NCBI GenBank assembly: GCA_011391185.1
Contig: JAABRB010000088.1
Span: 1-10,680, forward strand
Direction of reading: 5' to 3'
DNA from: Betaproteobacteria bacterium
GTDB taxonomy: Bacteria; Pseudomonadota; Gammaproteobacteria; Burkholderiales; SG8-39
Length of the DNA stretch: 10,680 nucleotides
Positions 6,213 through 10,680 of this stretch are shown here, one piece after another (within the stretch, counting starts at the first letter, position 1; the number at the start of each line of letters is the position of its first letter). The notes beneath the pieces were generated by a model. It worked only from the letters and a program-made list of their open reading frames with translations. It had not been told where the DNA came from and did not search any database. The position numbers and the translations under genes are program-made.

Positions 6213-6677
6213 GTGCGCAGGATCGTCACGGCCCTGGGACGCGAAGGCGTCGCCGGGACGTTCGTCATCGGTCTCGGGGTGGTCCTGTGGCTGATCGTCC
6301 GTAACGACCCGCGCGGCGAGCTCTCCGAGATCGGTCCGGGATTCGTGCCGTGGGTCGCGAGCTTCGGGCTTGCGGCCCTCGGCGCAGTCATGGTGCTGCG
6401 CGCCCTGCGTGCACGGAAGCACGACGCCGCACCGGTCGTCAGCCGGGCCGCCGTCCTCGTCCCGCTCGGCATGGCGATCTTCGCGCTCGGGCTCGAATCG
6501 CTGGGCCTCTTCGCCACCTCCGCGCTCGGCGTGTTCATCGTCACGTTTGCATCGCGCGAATCGCGCCTCGTCGAGCGGGCGGTGATGGCCCTGGCGCTTG
6601 CGGCACTAGTCACTTTGATCTTCGGTTATGGTCTCTCGATGACCATGCCGCTGTGGCCGCGGTTCCTGGTGCCATGA
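6213..6677 (+). CDS. tctB: Tripartite tricarboxylate transporter small membrane subunit TctB
   Basis: A 154-residue inner-membrane protein with about four hydrophobic helices (near residues 12-29, 44-62, 80-97 and 125-145) and the segment GPGFVPWVASFGL after the first helix, which is typical of TctB. It begins with GTG at 6213; the upstream sequence has only a weak GGGCG-type ribosome site, so the start is the least certain part. The next downstream Met is too internal to keep the first helix. TctB is the small subunit that works with TctA in sodium- or proton-driven uptake of ligand handed over by TctC. Its stop overlaps the tctA start by 4 bp (ATGA at 6674-6677), which implies coupled synthesis of the two membrane subunits. 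Confidence 0.88.
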   Translation: MRRIVTALGREGVAGTFVIGLGVVLWLIVRNDPRGELSEIGPGFVPWVASFGLAALGAVMVLRALRARKHDAAPVVSRAAVLVPLGMAIFALGLESLGLFATSALGVFIVTFASRESRLVERAVMALALAALVTLIFGYGLSMTMPLWPRFLVP

Positions 6678-8191
6678 GCGACATCGTCGCGCATCTTTCG
6701 CTCGGCCTGCACGTCGCGTCGCAGCCGATGAATCTCCTGTTCTGCTTCATCGGCGCGCTGTGCGGAACGCTGGTCGGCGTGCTTCCGGGAATCGGACCGG
6801 TTGCCACCATCGCGCTGCTGCTGCCGGTCACTTTCTATCTCGATCCCATCCCGGCGCTCACCATGCTCGCCGGGATCTACTACGGGTCGCAATACGGCGG
6901 GTCGACCACCTCGATCCTCGTGAAAGTGCCTGGCGAGTCGGCGTCGGTCGTCACCTGCCTCGACGGTCACGAAATGGCGCGGCGCGGGCGCGCAGGCGCG
7001 GCGCTCGCGATTGCAGCGATCGGTTCATTCATCGCCGGCATCGCCGGCACGGCACTCATCGTACTGTTCGGACCGTGGCTCGCCGATGTGGCGGGGTCCT
7101 TCGGCTCGCCGGAGTACTTCGCGCTGATGGTGCTGGGTCTCGCGGTGGCGGTGGTGCTGGCCCATGGCTCGCTCACGGGCGCATGCGCGATGATCCTGCT
7201 CGGCCTCGTTCTGGGCCTGGTCGGGCGCGACATCAACACCGGCTTTTCGCGCCTGACGTTCGGCGTCTTCGAGCTTTCGGATGGAATCGGATTCGTACCG
7301 CTCGCGCTTGGTGTCTTCGGTATCGGGGAGATCATGCACAACCTCGATCATCCGGAGATCCGCGGCAGTATTCCGGCGCGCATCGGACGACTCTGGCTGA
7401 CACGCGAGGAATGGCGCAGGGCGTGGCCCGCGCTGCTGCGCGGCACCGGGCTCGGCGCCGTGCTCGGCATCCTGCCGGGCGGCGGCTCGATCATCGCGTC
7501 GTTCTCCGCCTACGGGCTCGAGAAGCGCGTTTCGCGGCATCCGGAGGAGTTCGGCAAGGGCGCGATCGAGGGTGTCGCCGGTCCGGAATCCGCGAACAAC
7601 GCCGCGGCACAGGCCTCCTTCATCCCGCTTCTCACGCTGGGCATTCCGCCGAACGCCGTGCTCGCGCTGCTGGTCGGCGGCATGATGATCCATGGCATCA
7701 CGCCTGGCCCGAACGTGATGACCGAGCAACCCGAGCTGTTCTGGGGCCTCGTGTTCAGCATGTTCCTCGGCAACGTGATGCTGGTGATCATCAATCTGCC
7801 GCTGGTCGGCGTGTGGGTGCAGCTCCTGAGGATCCCGTACCGGATCCTGTTTCCGTCGATTTTTCTCTTCTGCTGCATCGGCGTGTACGCACTGAACAAC
7901 AGCGTATTCGAGGTCCTGCTGACGATCGGCTTCGCATTCCTCGGCTACTTCATGCTGAAAGTCGGCCTGGAACCCGCCCCGTTGCTGCTCGGCTTCGTGC
8001 TCGGACCGCTGATCGAGGAGCACCTGCGCCGCACGTTCCTGCTGTCGGACGGCAGTTTCGCGATCTTCGTGCACAAGCCGGTCGCGCTCGTGATGCTCCT
8101 GATTGCCGGCGCGCTCCTGCTGTCGACTCTGCTCCCGCGCCTTGCTGCGCGGCGCGCGGCGCTTTTCAACGAGACGACGCGCGAGGACTGA
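6674..8191 (+). CDS. tctA: Tripartite tricarboxylate transporter large membrane subunit TctA
   Basis: A 505-residue polytopic membrane protein, normal TctA length, with about 10-12 hydrophobic segments. The two internally related signature regions are both present. The first is GVLPGIGPVATIALLLP with YYGSQYGGSTTSILVKVPGE in the N-terminal half. The second is GILPGGGSIIASFSAYGLEK with GPESANNAAAQASFIPLLTLG in the C-terminal half. It forms the translocation path of the TTT carrier with TctB. The ATG at 6674 within the tctB stop is preferred; the frame is open further upstream, but there it only shadows tctB. The gene ends 25 bp from the convergent slipin stop, with no terminator in between. No tctDE-type two-component regulator lies in the window, so control is unknown. 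Confidence 0.96.
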   Translation: MSDIVAHLSLGLHVASQPMNLLFCFIGALCGTLVGVLPGIGPVATIALLLPVTFYLDPIPALTMLAGIYYGSQYGGSTTSILVKVPGESASVVTCLDGHEMARRGRAGAALAIAAIGSFIAGIAGTALIVLFGPWLADVAGSFGSPEYFALMVLGLAVAVVLAHGSLTGACAMILLGLVLGLVGRDINTGFSRLTFGVFELSDGIGFVPLALGVFGIGEIMHNLDHPEIRGSIPARIGRLWLTREEWRRAWPALLRGTGLGAVLGILPGGGSIIASFSAYGLEKRVSRHPEEFGKGAIEGVAGPESANNAAAQASFIPLLTLGIPPNAVLALLVGGMMIHGITPGPNVMTEQPELFWGLVFSMFLGNVMLVIINLPLVGVWVQLLRIPYRILFPSIFLFCCIGVYALNNSVFEVLLTIGFAFLGYFMLKVGLEPAPLLLGFVLGPLIEEHLRRTFLLSDGSFAIFVHKPVALVMLLIAGALLLSTLLPRLAARRAALFNETTRED

Positions 8192-8216
8192 CGCTGCGCC
8201 GCCAGCCGACCGCTCA

Positions 8217-8990
8217 TCAACCGCCCGTGCCGCCGCCCTTCAGGCCGAACTCGCGCCCGAGGGCGCCGACCAGGTCGATCGGGAAGATGATGGTGTTCGA
8301 CTTGTCGCCCGCGATCAAGGCGAGCGTCTGCATGTAGCGCAGCTGCATCGCCTCGGGCTGCGCGGAGAGCGTCTTTGCGGCCTGCAGCAGCTTCTCGGCC
8401 GCCTGCATCTCGCCCTCGGCGTGAATCACCTTCGCACGCCGTTCCCGTTCCGCCTCGGCCTGCCGGGCGATCGCACGCACCATGGACTCGTTGATGTCCA
8501 CGTGCTTGATCTCGACGTTCGAGACCTTGATGCCCCACGCATCGGTCTGCGCGTCCAGCACCTGCTGGATGTCCAGGTTGAGCTTTTCGCGCTCGGCGAG
8601 CATCTCGTCGAGTTCATGCTTGCCGAGCACGGCGCGCAGCGTCGTCTGCGCGAGCTGGCTGGTCGCGGAAAGGTAATTCTCGACCTGGATGATGGCCCGT
8701 TCCGGATCGACCACCCGGAAATACACGACCGCGTTCACCTTGACCGACACGTTGTCGCGCGAGATGACGTCCTGGCTCGGCACGTCCAGCACCAGCGTGC
8801 GCAGATCGACCCGCACCGCCTGCTGGATGCCGGGGATGATGATCACGAGCCCGGGGCCCTTGACCTTCCAGAAGCGTCCGAGCGTAAACACGACACCGCG
8901 CTCGTACTCGCGGAAGATCCGCAGCGACGCGGCGATCAGGATGATGACGAACGCCGCGATGCCGATGTAGCCGAAGTTCCATTCCATCAT
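8217..8990 (-). CDS. Slipin, SPFH/band-7 domain membrane protein (NfeD partner)
   Basis: A 257-residue stomatin-like protein. One N-terminal membrane segment (about residues 7-24) is followed by the slipin hallmark [13 protein letters not shown] and [12 protein letters not shown], then [35 protein letters not shown], which is the SPFH core. An alanine/glutamate-rich coiled-coil region (about 185-215) and the C-terminal [11 protein letters not shown] complete it. Slipins oligomerise on the inner membrane and pair with NfeD proteases, probably organising membrane microdomains. GAGGAG seven bases before the ATG at 8990 supports the first of two adjacent Met codons. The start overlaps the nfeD stop by 4 bp. 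The stop is doubled (TGATGA). A decayed copy of its 3' end lies at about 5013-5080, beyond the tctCBA block. Confidence 0.95.
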   Translation of the reverse strand: MMEWNFGYIGIAAFVIILIAASLRIFREYERGVVFTLGRFWKVKGPGLVIIIPGIQQAVRVDLRTLVLDVPSQDVISRDNVSVKVNAVVYFRVVDPERAIIQVENYLSATSQLAQTTLRAVLGKHELDEMLAEREKLNLDIQQVLDAQTDAWGIKVSNVEIKHVDINESMVRAIARQAEAERERRAKVIHAEGEMQAAEKLLQAAKTLSAQPEAMQLRYMQTLALIAGDKSNTIIFPIDLVGALGREFGLKGGGTGG

Positions 8991-10510
8991 GCGTGCTCTC
9001 CTCGATTGTTTACCGCGGACTCCGGCACGACCTCCAGCTTGAGCCCTTCGCTTCGCACCACGCGAACCCGCGCGCCGCGAACGAGCGGCACGGACGACGT
9101 TGCGCGCCAGCTTTCGCCACGCATGCGGACCCAGCCCTCGCCCTCGAAATCGTTCATGGCCTCTGCGGTGCTGCCGACGATCTCTTCGCGGCCGCCCAGC
9201 ACCGGACGGCGGCGGGCCTTGAGCGCAACCGCGGCGATGAGAAAGAGCGACAGGGCGCTCGCGACCGCAACCGTGAGCAGGAACGCCACGGGAATCCCGA
9301 AACCGGGCACGTCAGTGTCGATCAGGATCAGCCCGCCGAAGACGAATGCGACGATGCCGCCTATGCCGAGCGCGCCGAAGCTCGGCAGAAACGCCTCAGC
9401 AATCATGAAGGCGAGCCCCAAGAGGATGAGCGCGAGACCCGCGTAGTTGACGGGCAGAAGCTGCAGCGCGAACAGGCCCAGGAGCAGGCAGATCGCACCC
9501 ACCACGCCCGGCAGCACGAAACCCGGGTTCGAGAATTCGAAGAACAGCCCGTAGATGCCGGCCATCATGAGCATTAGCGCGATGCTCGGGTTGGTGATCA
9601 CCGCCAGCAGCTCGGTGCGCCAATCGGGCTTCAGGTACTCCACGGGCACACCCGCGAGGCTGAGCACCAGCTCGCCACCCCGCACCGGCACCTTGCGGCC
9701 GTCGATCTTTTTAAGGAGATCCGGCACGTCGTTCGCCATCAGGTCGACGACCTTCTGGTCCAGCGCCTCCTGCGCCGAGAGGCTGACCGCCTCGCGCACC
9801 GCCCGCTCCGCCCACGCTACGTTGCGACCGCGGAGCTGCGCAAGGCCGCGAATATACGCGGAGGCATCGTGGACCTGCTTCCGGGCGAGCGTGTCGGTGG
9901 GCGGCGGCACTTTCTCGGCCTCGGTGGACTCGTCCTTTGCCTTTGCACCCTTCGCCTTCGCGCCGCTTTTCTTCTTCGCCTCGCCTTTCGCGTCGTCCTT
10001 CTCGTCGCCGCTCGCCGGCGGTTTGGGCGTTCCGGGCATTCCGATCGCAACCGGCGTCGCCGCACCCAGGTTGGTGGCGGGCGCCATCGCGGCAACGTGG
10101 CTCGCGTACAGGATGTAGGTGCCGGCGCTCGCGGCGCGCGCGCCGCTCGGTCCGACCAGGACCGCCACCGGGATCGGCGACGCGAGGATCTCCTTGATGA
10201 TCTGACGCATCGACGTGTCGAGCCCGCCCGGAGTGTCCATCTCGATCACCGTCAGGACCGCGCCGCGTTCGGGCGCGCGCCGGATGCCGCGCGCGAGATA
10301 GTCCGCAGTCGCGGGGGCAATCGCCCCGTTCACGGTGAGCACGATGACCTTCCTGCTGGCAACGTCTTTGGCATCGCCTTTCGCGGCAGGCGAGAGCGCG
10401 GGCAGCGCGAGAAGCACGGCCCCGAGCAGCGTCATCGTGATCCGGGATAGCCAGCCCGGCCGCTGCGCAGCGGCCTCGCGACATCGATGAATTGTCGGGT
10501 TGGGCGCCAT
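8987..10510 (-). CDS. nfeD: NfeD family membrane-bound serine protease (long form, ClpP-class)
   Basis: A 507-residue protein from the chosen ATG at 10510. It has a basic N-terminus with a hydrophobic signal segment (about 24-40), a ClpP-class protease domain with [12 protein letters not shown] and [10 protein letters not shown] (Ser128), and Lys211 in [16 protein letters not shown] as the general base, matching the Ser-Lys dyad known for archaeal PH1510. About five membrane helices (roughly 290-430) and a C-terminal OB-fold NfeD domain with [11 protein letters not shown] follow. Residues 157-206 form a low-complexity Lys/Ala/Glu/Asp/Pro insert between the dyad residues. It probably cleaves membrane or periplasmic proteins under the control of slipin, encoded next with a 4-bp overlap. 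The frame is open back to 10666, but a promoter and dyad lie there, so the long start is unlikely. A start at 10435 would lose the basic residues. Confidence 0.92.
   Translation of the reverse strand: MAPNPTIHRCREAAAQRPGWLSRITMTLLGAVLLALPALSPAAKGDAKDVASRKVIVLTVNGAIAPATADYLARGIRRAPERGAVLTVIEMDTPGGLDTSMRQIIKEILASPIPVAVLVGPSGARAASAGTYILYASHVAAMAPATNLGAATPVAIGMPGTPKPPASGDEKDDAKGEAKKKSGAKAKGAKAKDESTEAEKVPPPTDTLARKQVHDASAYIRGLAQLRGRNVAWAERAVREAVSLSAQEALDQKVVDLMANDVPDLLKKIDGRKVPVRGGELVLSLAGVPVEYLKPDWRTELLAVITNPSIALMLMMAGIYGLFFEFSNPGFVLPGVVGAICLLLGLFALQLLPVNYAGLALILLGLAFMIAEAFLPSFGALGIGGIVAFVFGGLILIDTDVPGFGIPVAFLLTVAVASALSLFLIAAVALKARRRPVLGGREEIVGSTAEAMNDFEGEGWVRMRGESWRATSSVPLVRGARVRVVRSEGLKLEVVPESAVNNRGEHA
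9893..10042 (-). other. Low-complexity insert within NfeD protease domain
   Basis: Codes for residues about 157-206 of NfeD, rich in Lys, Ala, Glu, Asp, Gly and Pro with [15 protein letters not shown] repeats and proline-rich ends. It lies between Ser128 and Lys211 and roughly doubles their spacing (83 residues, against about 41 in PH1510 as I recall). It is likely a flexible exposed loop. Confidence 0.7.
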
Positions 10511-10559
10511 TTTTACAAGGGTCACAGACGTCACGGGCGAGCACGAGCCTACCCGGAGC

Positions 10560-10588
10560 AGGATACGCGCCGGAGAGAGCAAACTCAA
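10560..10588 (-). promoter_or_regulatory. nfeD: Candidate sigma-70 promoter of nfeD-slipin
   Basis: On the - strand TTGAGT (10583-10588) and TATCCT (10560-10565) are separated by exactly 17 bp, four of six consensus matches each. The start site would fall near 10553, giving a leader of about 43 nt before the ATG at 10510. No strong ribosome site is seen in that leader. Confidence 0.5.
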
Positions 10589-10602
10589 TGCGGCTTCGCC
10601 CT

Positions 10603-10624
10603 GCGAAAAGTTTCCCCTTTTCGC
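10603..10624. promoter_or_regulatory. Perfect dyad upstream of the nfeD promoter, candidate operator
   Basis: GCGAAAAG (10603-10610) and CTTTTCGC (10617-10624) form a perfect 8-bp inverted repeat with a 6-bp spacer. It lies 14 bp upstream of the candidate -35 box, a position fitting an activator or regulator site. It lacks a flanking T-run for a terminator on the nfeD strand. The rest of 10511-10680 contains no gene I can support. Confidence 0.4.
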
Positions 10625-10680
10625 GAGTTGTGACACCATCGGCAACGGCCCGATCGGCGGCGGCACCGCGCCGTCAATCC

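Noticed and set aside
7025..8074. 349-codon - strand frame opposite tctA
   Set aside because: Gln/Arg/His-rich mirror of a membrane protein gene, with no recognisable domain.
8103..9446. 447-codon + frame opposite slipin and nfeD
   Set aside because: Spans the junction of two clear - strand genes and has the composition of an antisense shadow.
10511..10666. N-terminal extension of nfeD to a GTG at 10666
   Set aside because: It would put coding sequence through the candidate promoter and dyad, and place the signal segment some 75 residues in. The start at 10510 is more natural, though not proven.
1..10680. CRISPR array, tRNA, rRNA, insertion sequence or phage gene
   Set aside because: No regularly spaced repeats, cloverleaf, conserved rRNA segment, transposase or integrase motif found by reading.

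Overview
This is a GC-rich (roughly two-thirds G+C) bacterial chromosome segment with dense coding and short operon spacings. A large FadE-type acyl-CoA dehydrogenase, a FadI/FadJ-like beta-oxidation pair, a Bug-family (TctC) solute-binding protein and a proteobacterial NfeD-slipin pair together suggest a betaproteobacterium (Burkholderiales-like). That placement is inference; no rRNA or other marker gene is present.

Layout. (1) 1-4832, all on +, is a fatty-acid oxidation block. It holds the C-terminal part of fadE (1-558), a four-cysteine small lipoprotein overlapping it by 4 bp (555-815), a thiolase (891-2174), an enoyl-CoA hydratase/3-hydroxyacyl-CoA dehydrogenase fusion (2415-4343) and a YciA-like acyl-CoA thioesterase (4428-4832). 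FadE makes the enoyl-CoA, the fusion hydrates and re-oxidises it, the thiolase releases acetyl-CoA, and the thioesterase can free CoA from stalled acyl-CoAs. (2) 4833-5193 is a 361-bp intergenic stretch. It holds two inverted copies of a two-hairpin REP-like element and a decayed fragment that resembles the 3' end of the slipin gene found 3.2 kb downstream. (3) 5194-8191, on +, is a complete tripartite tricarboxylate transporter set in the order tctC-tctB-tctA (periplasmic binding protein, small and large membrane subunits). (4) 8217-10510, on -, is an nfeD-slipin operon read toward tctA: a membrane ClpP-class serine protease and its SPFH scaffold partner, with a candidate promoter and a perfect dyad upstream.

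The enzymes are familiar. The unusual signals lie between the genes. There are two gene-tail remnants less than 1 kb apart, one just downstream of the fadJ-like gene and one slipin-like and antisense upstream of tctC. The slipin-like remnant is a direct repeat of the real slipin 3' end, so tctCBA is bracketed by two same-orientation copies of that tail, as expected if the transporter cassette was inserted there together with a new gene end. Other points are compensatory hairpin-arm changes between the REP copies, a symmetric CX10C-X14-CX10C pattern in the lipoprotein, and a lysine/alanine-rich insert between the catalytic Ser and Lys of NfeD. I see no tRNA, rRNA, CRISPR array, insertion sequence or phage gene.
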